Below are positions 19,231 to 27,881 of a stretch of DNA of 64,000 nt, piece after piece. A program made the position numbers and the translations under genes. Under the pieces are notes generated by a model. That model made no database searches. It was not told the DNA's origin and saw nothing but the letters and a program-made list of their open reading frames with translations. This stretch comes from Adhaeribacter arboris (GTDB taxonomy: Bacteria > Bacteroidota > Bacteroidia > Cytophagales > Hymenobacteraceae), in assembly GCF_003023845.1 (NCBI RefSeq), contig NZ_PYFT01000001.1, forward strand, positions 5,704,001-5,768,000, read 5' to 3'. Numbering within the stretch: position 1 is the stretch's first letter; every line of letters begins with the position of its first letter.

Positions 19231-20265
19231 ACAAAAATAAGGGCCAGCCTGATTCTTTTTTTAATGGTAAATGCATTTACTACCGCAGCACAGATGGGTG
19301 GGCACCATACCTTTGATTTTTTAAGTTTGCCGGCGGGTGCCCGTTTAACGGGTTTAGGGGGTAGTAATGTTTCGGTGCCCAGTACCGATGTTACTATGCT
19401 GCAAGCTAACCCGGCGCTTCTGCAATCCAGCATGCAAAAACAGTTAGCCCTGAGTTATACCGATTACTTGGCCGATATTTCTTTAAGTTCGGTATATTAT
19501 GCTTTGGATCATCCAAAGCTTGGCCGGTGGGGTGCGGGATTGCAGTATTTAAATTACGGTGATTTTACCCAAACCGATCCGACTGGTCAGGTAACGGGTA
19601 AATTTGCCGTGCAGGATTATGTAGTGAGTATAACCCATGCCTCCGTTTTAAAACCATTTACTTTAGGCGCTACGCTCAAATTCGCCTTATCGGGCATTGC
19701 CGAGTACAAATCTTCGGCAATTTTAATGGATTTGGGCGGGGTTTATAAGCATCCGGATAAAGAGTTTTACATGGGTTTAGTACTCAAAAATATAGGCTAT
19801 CCATTAAAAACCTTTACCGGCGGTGCGCGGGAAAGCATGCCATTTGATGCGCAAATCGGGCTGACGTACAAACCGGAGCACATGCCATTGCAGTTTTCCG
19901 TTACCGCTCATCACCTGCAGCAATTTGATATTGGTTACCAGGATACCACTCAAAGCGGAACAATTATTTCTGGCTCGCAGCAGAAAAGCTTGGGCGATAA
20001 ATTAGCCCGCCATTTTGTGATGGGTGGGCAGTTTATACTAAGTAAGAACTTTAACGTTATGGTAGGGTATAATCATTTACGTAATCGGGAGTTACGCCTG
20101 GAAACAAAAGCAGGCGGGGCGGGTTTTGCTTTAGGAGCAACCGTGCGCATAAAGGCGTTTGAACTGGCCTATACCCGAGCCTACTACCACGTAGCGGGAG
20201 CTAGTAATACGTTTACGGTTATTACCCAAGTCGCCCAGGTTTTTAGAAAAAAGTCGCGGGTATAA
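19228..20265 (+). CDS. porQ: Type IX secretion system outer-membrane protein PorQ
   Basis: 345 residues from the TTG preceded by GGAGGG. A signal peptide (MTKIRASLILFLMVNAFTTA-AQ) is followed by the PorV/PorQ-type beta barrel opening FDFLSLPAGARLTGLGGSNV and NPALLQ, which marks PorQ. PorQ takes part in the type IX secretion system's outer-membrane attachment complex with PorU, PorV and PorZ. No other core T9SS gene is adjacent; a PorE-like gene lies 5 kb away. Probably co-transcribed with lon. Confidence 0.88.
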   Translation: MTKIRASLILFLMVNAFTTAAQMGGHHTFDFLSLPAGARLTGLGGSNVSVPSTDVTMLQANPALLQSSMQKQLALSYTDYLADISLSSVYYALDHPKLGRWGAGLQYLNYGDFTQTDPTGQVTGKFAVQDYVVSITHASVLKPFTLGATLKFALSGIAEYKSSAILMDLGGVYKHPDKEFYMGLVLKNIGYPLKTFTGGARESMPFDAQIGLTYKPEHMPLQFSVTAHHLQQFDIGYQDTTQSGTIISGSQQKSLGDKLARHFVMGGQFILSKNFNVMVGYNHLRNRELRLETKAGGAGFALGATVRIKAFELAYTRAYYHVAGASNTFTVITQVAQVFRKKSRV

Positions 20266-20370
20266 TCGGGCTTATTTTTCTTTTAATCGTATGAAATTCT
20301 TTATACTATTGTTCCTAATCGAATAAAATTTAAATTTTTGCCCGTAAGGGCAACCAACTTTGATCTTATT

Positions 20371-21780
20371 ATGCTAGATACCACGCATTATTTAACGCCG
20401 GCCCAAATTGTAGCCGAACTAGATAAATACATTATCGGGCAGCATGATGCCAAGCGGAATGTTGCCATTGCTTTGCGTAACCGGTGGCGCCGCATGCACG
20501 CGGACCCAGACATGCAAAATGAAATTGTACCGAATAATATTTTAATGATTGGCGCTACCGGCGTTGGTAAAACCGAAATTGCCCGCCGTTTAGCCAGTAT
20601 TGCCGATGCTCCTTTTACCAAAGTAGAAGCTTCTAAATTTACCGAAGTGGGCTACGTGGGTCGTGATGTAGAAAGTATGGTGCGCGACCTGGTAGAACAG
20701 TCGGTGAATATGGTAAAGATGCGGCGGAAAGAAGAAGTGAAGGTTCAAGCTGCTCAAGTAGTGGAAGATATTATTCTGGATGCCTTGATTCCGCCTATTA
20801 CCAATGCGCCTGCGCCCACTAAACCTTACGCGGGTTTCGCTACTTCCGCTAACGAAAATGCAATGCCGGATAATGACCAGGAACTAAATGAACGTACCCG
20901 CGAGAAGTTTCGGATTAAAATCCGGAACGGTGAACTGGATGAACGAAAAATTGAAATAAAAGTTCAGCAGAATAATTCTACTGGCGTAGGCGTACTGGGC
21001 CCCGGCATCGACGAGGCCTCTATGATGAATATTCAGGAAATGATTAGCGGCATGATGCCCAAGAAAACGCGTAAACGGAAAGTAACCATTGCGGAAGCCC
21101 GCAAAATTTTACTGGAGGAAGAAGCTGTAAAGTTGATCGACATGGACGAAGTGAAAGAAGAAGCCATCCGAAAAGCCGAAAACGCGGGGGTTATTTTCAT
21201 TGATGAGATTGATAAAATTGCCTCGGCCAGTAACAAAGGCGGGGGAGGACCGGACGTAAGTCGCGAAGGGGTACAGCGGGATTTGTTGCCGATTGTGGAA
21301 GGAAGTACCGTAAGTACCAAATACGGCGTAATTAAAACCGACCATATTTTGTTTGTGGCCGCTGGCGCTTTTCACGTAGCAAAACCCTCGGATTTAATTC
21401 CCGAGTTACAAGGCCGTTTCCCGATTCGGGTAGAATTGCAGAGTTTAACCAAAGAAGACTTTTATAGTATTCTTAAATTCCCGAAAAACGCCTTAACGAA
21501 GCAATACGAAGCGTTGCTGCAAGCCGAAGACGTAGAATTAACGTTTACGGACGAAGCCCTACATAAAATTGCCGAAATTGCTTTTGAGGTTAACGCCGAA
21601 GTAGAAAATATAGGCGCTCGTCGCCTGCAAACGGTGGTAAGCCAACTTTTAAACGAAATCTTATTTGATGTACCGGATAAAATCGGGGCCAACGCCCACA
21701 TTATGATTACGCCCGAAATGGTAGATGAGCGTTTGACCAATATGGTTAAAAATCGGGACTTAAGTCAGTATATCTTATAG
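20371..21780 (+). CDS. hslU: ATP-dependent protease ATPase subunit HslU (ClpY)
   Basis: The family N-terminus MLDTTHYLTPAQIVAELDKY begins at the ATG 20371, giving 469 residues; an in-frame TTG at 20338 is rejected. Walker A GATGVGKTE, pore-loop region TKVEASKFTEVGYVGRDVES, a long I-domain insertion (~105-230) and Walker B VIFIDEIDK are all present. The C-terminal tail ends LSQYIL, the element that docks into HslV. HslU unfolds substrates for the HslV threonine protease. No hslV lies beside it, so the partner must be elsewhere. Confidence 0.96.
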   Translation: MLDTTHYLTPAQIVAELDKYIIGQHDAKRNVAIALRNRWRRMHADPDMQNEIVPNNILMIGATGVGKTEIARRLASIADAPFTKVEASKFTEVGYVGRDVESMVRDLVEQSVNMVKMRRKEEVKVQAAQVVEDIILDALIPPITNAPAPTKPYAGFATSANENAMPDNDQELNERTREKFRIKIRNGELDERKIEIKVQQNNSTGVGVLGPGIDEASMMNIQEMISGMMPKKTRKRKVTIAEARKILLEEEAVKLIDMDEVKEEAIRKAENAGVIFIDEIDKIASASNKGGGGPDVSREGVQRDLLPIVEGSTVSTKYGVIKTDHILFVAAGAFHVAKPSDLIPELQGRFPIRVELQSLTKEDFYSILKFPKNALTKQYEALLQAEDVELTFTDEALHKIAEIAFEVNAEVENIGARRLQTVVSQLLNEILFDVPDKIGANAHIMITPEMVDERLTNMVKNRDLSQYIL

Positions 21781-21820
21781 TTCTTTATTGTTTTTTAAAA
21801 GAACAATCAGGTAGTTCAAA

Positions 21821-21857
21821 AAAGAAGCCTTCGAAGAAATTCGAAGGCTTCTTTTTT
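21821..21857 (+). terminator. Rho-independent terminator after hslU
   Basis: A 14 bp perfect stem (arms 21821-21834 and 21841-21854) with a 6 nt loop and a T run. Confidence 0.92.
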
Positions 21858-22056
21858 GTGTTAAGGAAATATAATCATCATTAAGCTAAAATAACCCTGA
21901 ATTTGAAGGTAGTTTTTCTGAATACGGTATGTTCTTAACAATACTGCCCCGAACGCATAAGCCATTTTGATTAAAAAGGTCATAAAGCTTATCAAAAAGG
22001 ATTTAGTTACTTATATTCGGTAAATTTATTTGACTAATTCGCAAAACAAAAAATTT

Positions 22057-25000
22057 ATGCAAAAAGCTTTATCACTTAGTCTTATTTTTTTAAGCTTTAT
22101 TCTTCATACGGTGCTGGCTCAAACCAGAACTGTTTCGGGTAAGGTTATCTCTGCTGAGGATGGCTTGGCTTTACCCGGCGTAAGCGTCGTTTTGAAAGGT
22201 ACCACCGAAGGTACCACTACGCAAAGTGATGGCACCTACACCTTGCCCGTACCGGCTAATGCTACGCTGGTTTTTTCTTTTATCGGCATGAGCACCTTGG
22301 AAATACCGGTTGGCCAGAAAACTATTATTGATGCGCAGTTAAGAGCTAATGTTTCGGAGTTAGATGAAGTAGTAGTAGTAGGTTATGGTACGCAAAAGAA
22401 AGCCGACTTAACCGGGTCTATCACGAAAGTATCCGCCAAAGAAATAGAAAACCAGCCGGTAAACAGCTTTGAGGCCTCGTTGCAGGGCCGCACGCCGGGA
22501 GTATATATTAACTCGGGCGGCGGTAAATTAGGCCAGGGCGTTAACATCCGGGTGCGGGGAGCTGCCTCGGTTTCAGCTAGTAATCAGCCTTTGTACGTGA
22601 TTGATGGGATTCCGGTAACGTCTACTTCTATTGGAGACCCCACTGCCGAACCGATTAACCCCATGGCAGACATTAACCCGAATGACATAGAATCCATCGA
22701 AATTTTAAAAGATGCCGCTGCCGCTGCTATTTATGGTTCGAGAGCCTCGAACGGAGTGGTATTAATTACTACCAAAAAAGGTAAAGTAGGAAAAACAAAG
22801 ATTGAACTAGGCTATTTTACCGGTATTAGTACGCCCACCCACTTGCGCGATTTTTTAAACGCCACGCAATACAAGGAGCTTTTCACGGAAGCGGCCGAGA
22901 ACGAAGGCTATAACGCTCAGGAAGAATTTGAACTGGAAGGTTTAATGGATATTAACTCCCCGTATAACTCCGATTGGAACGACGAAGCCTTTCAGCGCGG
23001 CAGCATAACGCAATATACCGTATCGGCCACTGGTGGCGATGCTAAAACCCGCTTTTACATCAGCGGTACTCAAAACAAACAAAAAGGTATTATTGTAGGC
23101 AACGAGTTTGAGCGCAGCACCGGTCGCATCAACCTGGATCATTCCGTTAACAGCAAACTTAAAATTGGTACCAACATATCTTTAATCCGGAGTATCAATA
23201 ACCGGATTGCCGACGATAACGAGTTTTCGAACCCGGTGCAGTTAAATGCGCTTTCGCCGCTGGAGCCCATCCGTGACCCCACTACCGGTAAATTAAACGC
23301 CGACATGTTGTACTATAATGCGCTGATTGACGTGGAAAGCGCCTCTAACGTAGCCACTACCTACCGCACCATCAGTAACTTGTACGGTTCTTACGATTTC
23401 ACGCCTTCCTTAACCTTCCGGTCGGAATACGGACTAGATTTATTGAGTCTGGAAGAAGAACGCTACAATGGCCGCGAAACTTTAGATGGCGGCCCCGCGG
23501 GTTTGGGTTCTTACCGTTACTCTCGCTCCCTGAACTATACGACCAATAACACGCTTACTTTTCATAAAGAAGTGAACGAAACCCATAGTTTGGAAGCTTT
23601 GTTAGGCTTTAGTTTTCAGGAAGCCACTATTACTGGTTTTTACGTGCAAGGCCAGGGTTTCCCGAACGATAATTATAAAAAACTCGTTAGTGCCGCCAAA
23701 TTAATTGCCGGTTCCTCTACGCAAACCGGTTATTCTTTCTTATCTTATTTTACCCGGGCCAATTACAAATTTAATAATCGTTACCTGTTCTCGGCTTCAG
23801 CGCGGGTAGACGGTTCTTCCCGGTTTGGCCAGAATAACCGGTATGGTTTCTTCCCGGCCGGTTCCGTAGGCTGGATTATCTCGGAAGAAGATTTTCTGCC
23901 GAATAAAAATGCCATCAGCTTCCTGAAAATACGTTCCAGCATTGGGGTAACCGGTAATTCCGAAATTAATAACTTTCAATCTCGTGGCTTGTATAACGCC
24001 AGTTTCTACGCCGACCAAGCGGGTATCGTACCTTTTAATTTACCTAGCCCGGATTTGCGCTGGGAAAAAACCACTCAGTTTGATTTAGGTTTGGACTATG
24101 GCTTCTTAAACGATCGTATTTCCGGTGAAATAGATTTTTATATCAAAAACACCAAAGATTTGCTCCTTGACCTACCTTTACCCGCTACAAATGGCTTTAC
24201 CACCATTACCCGCAACATTGGTACGCTGAAAAACAAGGGTATCGAGTTTGTGCTGAACACCGAAAATATTCGTAGCGAAAGCGGTTTTAGCTGGAAATCG
24301 TCTTTTAATATTTCGCGCAATGTCAACAAAGTAGTAAACATGAACGGAGCGGAAATTAACGGAGGGGGCCGTACCATTGGCCGTATTGCCGAAGGTGAGC
24401 CACTGGGCTATTTTTACGCTCCTAAATACGCCGGGGTGGACCCCGCTAACGGCGATGCTCTTTATTACACCGAAGAGGGCTCCACTACAAACGATTATGC
24501 CCTGGCTTTCCGCCAGAAAGTAGGTAATCCAAATCCTAAATTTATCAGTGGCTTCGAGAATATTTTTTCTTATAAAGGAATTGACTTAAGTATTTTGTTA
24601 CAGGGTGTTTACGGGAATGATGTTTACAATATTGCCGGCTTGTTCCAATCGGTAAACGGCGATTATTTCGATAATCAAACCGTAGACCAAATGAAACGCT
24701 GGCGTAATCCCGGCGATGTAACGGATGTACCCCAGGCCCGTTTATACGCCGGTAATGGTACGGGTGTATCGTCGCGGTGGGTGCAGGATGGTTCTTTCTT
24801 GCGGGTAAAAAACGTAAGCCTCGGGTATAATTTACCCACCAGTTTCATAAACAAAGCCCGGCTTAGCTCAGCGCGGGTATACTTGGCCGCTCAGAACTTA
24901 TTCACCTTTACCGACTATACCGGTTACGACCCCGAAGTAAACAATACGAATTTCGGCGGCACCGACCTGGCCAGCCGCACCAACGTGAATATAGGCCACG

Positions 25001-25059
25001 ATTTTTATACGCCGCCGCAAGCCAGAACCATCACTTTTGGTGTGAACATCGGCTTTTAA
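22057..25059 (+). CDS. SusC/RagA family TonB-linked outer-membrane protein
   Basis: 1000 residues from the ATG at 22057, which directly opens a signal peptide (MQKALSLSLIFLSFILHTVL-AQ). A carboxypeptidase-regulatory-like domain (~25-100), the plug domain with its TonB-box-like start DEVVVVGYGTQKKADLTGS and LYVIDGIPV, and a 22-strand barrel ending TFGVNIGF follow. SusC barrels import oligosaccharides or peptides with a SusD lid using TonB energy. No glycoside hydrolase or sensor sits next to it, so the substrate is unknown. The SusD partner begins 36 bp after the stop. Confidence 0.95.
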   Translation: MQKALSLSLIFLSFILHTVLAQTRTVSGKVISAEDGLALPGVSVVLKGTTEGTTTQSDGTYTLPVPANATLVFSFIGMSTLEIPVGQKTIIDAQLRANVSELDEVVVVGYGTQKKADLTGSITKVSAKEIENQPVNSFEASLQGRTPGVYINSGGGKLGQGVNIRVRGAASVSASNQPLYVIDGIPVTSTSIGDPTAEPINPMADINPNDIESIEILKDAAAAAIYGSRASNGVVLITTKKGKVGKTKIELGYFTGISTPTHLRDFLNATQYKELFTEAAENEGYNAQEEFELEGLMDINSPYNSDWNDEAFQRGSITQYTVSATGGDAKTRFYISGTQNKQKGIIVGNEFERSTGRINLDHSVNSKLKIGTNISLIRSINNRIADDNEFSNPVQLNALSPLEPIRDPTTGKLNADMLYYNALIDVESASNVATTYRTISNLYGSYDFTPSLTFRSEYGLDLLSLEEERYNGRETLDGGPAGLGSYRYSRSLNYTTNNTLTFHKEVNETHSLEALLGFSFQEATITGFYVQGQGFPNDNYKKLVSAAKLIAGSSTQTGYSFLSYFTRANYKFNNRYLFSASARVDGSSRFGQNNRYGFFPAGSVGWIISEEDFLPNKNAISFLKIRSSIGVTGNSEINNFQSRGLYNASFYADQAGIVPFNLPSPDLRWEKTTQFDLGLDYGFLNDRISGEIDFYIKNTKDLLLDLPLPATNGFTTITRNIGTLKNKGIEFVLNTENIRSESGFSWKSSFNISRNVNKVVNMNGAEINGGGRTIGRIAEGEPLGYFYAPKYAGVDPANGDALYYTEEGSTTNDYALAFRQKVGNPNPKFISGFENIFSYKGIDLSILLQGVYGNDVYNIAGLFQSVNGDYFDNQTVDQMKRWRNPGDVTDVPQARLYAGNGTGVSSRWVQDGSFLRVKNVSLGYNLPTSFINKARLSSARVYLAAQNLFTFTDYTGYDPEVNNTNFGGTDLASRTNVNIGHDFYTPPQARTITFGVNIGF

Positions 25060-25095
25060 TTCCATCTATATTCAGCATAATTCAAAAAAGAAATC

Positions 25096-26541
25096 ATGAC
25101 TAAAAAATATATTTTACAATTAGCATTGGGTGGAATGCTGGCTTTAACAGCTGCCTCTTGCAACGACCGCTTAGATATAGAGCCGCAAGATTCAGTAGAT
25201 GTAACCAAAGCTCTCACTACTTCCGGGGACGTTGAGAGTGCGGTGATCGGCATGTACTCCTTATTAGGCACCCCCGAATTATACGGTACTAACTTAAATC
25301 TGCTGCCGGAACTGCTTGCTTCGGATAATTACATAAGTTGGCAAGGCACTTTTGCCAGTTACCGTACCTTAGCCCGGCATACTTTAGATGCCACTAACGC
25401 CGAGGCCAGCCGGACCTGGATTTCCGGGTTCGAGGCCATCAACCTGGCCAATACGGTTATTAAAGCATTGCCGGTAGTAGATGCTGATTTAAAAGCACAG
25501 CTAGAAGGCGAAGCTTTGTTTGTGCGTGGAATTATGCATTTTGAATTAGTACGGTTGTACGCGCAAAATTACGAACCCGGTGGGGCTAATACCCAGTTGG
25601 GAGTTCCGATTGCGTTACAAAGCGCAGCTAACGAAGCGGAAGCTGCCGTAACTCAACCCCGGGCTACCGTAGCGGAAGTATACCAACAAGTAATAGCTGA
25701 TTTAATTAAAGCCGAAAGTTTGTTACCGGAAAGCTCAGATAGAAATATTCGGGCTACCAAATACGTTGCTTCGGCCTTTTTGGCGCGGGTATATTTACAG
25801 CAAGGCGATTATGCGAAAGCTTTGGAGAAAGCCAACAGCGTTATCGCGAGCGGTAATTATAATTTAAACCCCATTGTATCTTTAGCGTTTAGGAACCGCA
25901 ATACTGCCGAATCTATTTTTGAAATTCAGCAGAACGACCAAAATAACGCCGGTAATTCGAATGATGGTTTAACTACCTTTTACGCCAGTTTACCTGGTAA
26001 TATTGGTCGCGGCGACGTCCGGATTTTAGGGGAGGACGACATTCCGCAAAATGAATTTGGGGTTACTACCTTGTACCAGCAATTTGAGCCTAATGATACG
26101 CGCTTAACCGATTTAATCTATGAGGGAACAGGTGCCCGGCCGGGCCGCTTACGCAACGGGAAATACACCGAGTTTGGCGCGAATATTCCCGTTGTACGGC
26201 TAGCTGAAATGTACTTGATTCGGGCCGAAGCTAATTTCCGGTTAGGAAGCGGCGTTGGCGCCGAGCCTCTGGAAGATATTAACTTAATCCGAAACCGAGC
26301 TAAAGCAACGCCGCTGACTACGGTAACCTTAGAAGATATTTTACTGGAGCGCCAGTTCGAACTGGCATACGAAGGTTTCCGGGTGCATGACCTGAAACGT
26401 ACCCAGGGCCAACTTTTAGTATTGGATAACGATGGTTTGATTGAAGAAACTATTAGTTACGACGATCCCATCTTAGTATTACCTATTCCGCAACGCGAAA
26501 TGGACGCCAACAAATTATTGGTGCAAAACGAAGGATATTAG
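25096..26541 (+). CDS. SusD/RagB family nutrient-binding outer-membrane lipoprotein
   Basis: 481 residues. Lipoprotein signal peptide with lipobox TAASC, so it is lipidated at Cys22 or so and surface-exposed. Helical TPR-like SusD fold (FVRGIMHFELVRLYAQNYEP; RLAEMYLIRAEANFRLG; LLERQFELAYEGFRVHDLKR are family signatures). It acts as the hinged lid of the SusC barrel encoded just upstream. Followed by a strong terminator, so this is a closed two-gene unit. Confidence 0.95.
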   Translation: MTKKYILQLALGGMLALTAASCNDRLDIEPQDSVDVTKALTTSGDVESAVIGMYSLLGTPELYGTNLNLLPELLASDNYISWQGTFASYRTLARHTLDATNAEASRTWISGFEAINLANTVIKALPVVDADLKAQLEGEALFVRGIMHFELVRLYAQNYEPGGANTQLGVPIALQSAANEAEAAVTQPRATVAEVYQQVIADLIKAESLLPESSDRNIRATKYVASAFLARVYLQQGDYAKALEKANSVIASGNYNLNPIVSLAFRNRNTAESIFEIQQNDQNNAGNSNDGLTTFYASLPGNIGRGDVRILGEDDIPQNEFGVTTLYQQFEPNDTRLTDLIYEGTGARPGRLRNGKYTEFGANIPVVRLAEMYLIRAEANFRLGSGVGAEPLEDINLIRNRAKATPLTTVTLEDILLERQFELAYEGFRVHDLKRTQGQLLVLDNDGLIEETISYDDPILVLPIPQREMDANKLLVQNEGY

Positions 26542-26671
26542 TTAAAGTAGGTGTTAGTTGATCTTTATTAGTTGTTAGAATAGTTGATTATGGTGATTAA
26601 TGAGTTAACTTAAATAGTAATCTAAACTATTTTCGCTCAATTACTTACTTTAAACGCTATTTAATGATTAC

Positions 26672-26714
26672 AAAAGAAAAGCCGCTGAATAAATCAGCGG
26701 CTTTTCTTTTTAAA
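26672..26714. terminator. Bidirectional terminator after SusCD pair 1
   Basis: A 17 bp perfect stem (26672-26688 with 26694-26710), 5 nt loop, with T runs on either strand. It lies between convergent genes and can serve both. Confidence 0.92.
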
Positions 26715-26815
26715 GAATTGTAAATTTTATAAATAAAACAAAAAATAGTAGTGTGAGGAAGGAGAAATAACCGCTTAGTTAAATGTATTTAAACCTAAAA
26801 CGTATAACCTAAAAC

Positions 26816-27682
26816 CTATTTTGCTTTCGCCCACTCCGCAATAACTTGCTCGTTCATTCGAACGTAGTCGTCGTTTTTAGCCGCTTTTGCCAGTTCAATG
26901 GATTTTTGAGCAGAAGCGGTGGCACCTTTAAAATCTTTGGCCCGCGCCTGAATTTTAGCCTGGGTGTGCATATTCCAGAACTTCGGGTCTTTTTCGTTGG
27001 CTTTCTTAATCCATTGTAAGGCCAAGTTATTATCCTTGTTGTTTTCGTAGTAGTAACTAGCGGCCGCGGCGTACATGTCGGCGCTTACATTCTGGCCATT
27101 TACCACCTGCTCCTGAATCTGCTTCATTACTTTGCCTTCTACTTCGGTTACTACTTTAAATTTAACCGAGGTATTTTCCCAGAGTAATTCTACGTTGGCG
27201 GTAGCTGGAGTAAGATCAGAGAAATTAATGGTAAAAGTTTCTGTTCTATTGGTCAACCTTATTGGTTTTACAGTAAAACGCGTAACGTCTTCGGTGGTTT
27301 TATAGTCATCGGTATTGCCGCCAAGAGTTAAATTTTTGTTTAATATTATTGTCCATTCATTTTCGTTCGGAATGGTATAAAGCGCGTACTCACCGGCTGG
27401 TACTTTGTTGCCTTGTACGGTTACATCGTCTTTAAAAGTAATTTTAGTAGTAGCATTCGCTCCGGTACGCCAAGCCTTGCCATAAGGTAGAGTGCCACCA
27501 AAAATTTTCCGTCCTTTTACGCTGGGGCGGGAATATTCTATAGAAACAGTAGTAAGGCCAACCCGTTGGGTAACAGAACCTTGCGGGCTTGGCTGCGGAG
27601 TTTCTAATTGAGCAAAAGTAACGCTGGTAGAAAGAAAATAAGCTAATACAATAGCTATACTACCCGTAAATAATTTTTTCAT
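26816..27682 (-). CDS. DUF2911 domain protein
   Basis: 288 residues with a signal peptide (ending VTFAQ). The DUF2911 domain spans ~30-175 (VSIEYSRPSVKGRKIFGGTL, YGKAWRTGANATT, VPAGEYALYTIP), followed by a TPR-like C-terminus (~190-285: AAAASYYYENNKDNNLALQW). Secreted or periplasmic; biochemical role unknown. Single gene that shares the bidirectional terminator at 26.7 kb. Confidence 0.9.
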   Translation of the reverse strand: MKKLFTGSIAIVLAYFLSTSVTFAQLETPQPSPQGSVTQRVGLTTVSIEYSRPSVKGRKIFGGTLPYGKAWRTGANATTKITFKDDVTVQGNKVPAGEYALYTIPNENEWTIILNKNLTLGGNTDDYKTTEDVTRFTVKPIRLTNRTETFTINFSDLTPATANVELLWENTSVKFKVVTEVEGKVMKQIQEQVVNGQNVSADMYAAAASYYYENNKDNNLALQWIKKANEKDPKFWNMHTQAKIQARAKDFKGATASAQKSIELAKAAKNDDYVRMNEQVIAEWAKAK

Positions 27683-27799
27683 ATAACAGATTTAGATTTT
27701 AAAAAATAAAAGATAACTGTAAAAATAAGAAAAATCAGCTATCCAGCCGAAGCGTTTCCGGAAAGTATACCGCCAAACTTAAAAATAACGAGATAAAAA

Positions 27800-27854
27800 A
27801 ATAATCACCTCCATCCCTCTTTGTCAAAATAAAAGAGGAAGGGAGATGATTATT
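27800..27854 (-). terminator. Terminator after the ABC exporter gene
   Basis: Imperfect 23 bp stem (27800-27822 with 27832-27854) about 28 bp past the stop, followed on the minus strand by a T run. Confidence 0.8.
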
Positions 27855-27881
27855 ATTACTCTAGAAAATAAAATAAGCAGA

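Noticed and set aside
22057-26541. Polysaccharide utilisation locus around SusCD pair 1
   Set aside because: No glycoside hydrolase, lyase, sulfatase or sensor adjoins it; only the transporter pair can be supported.
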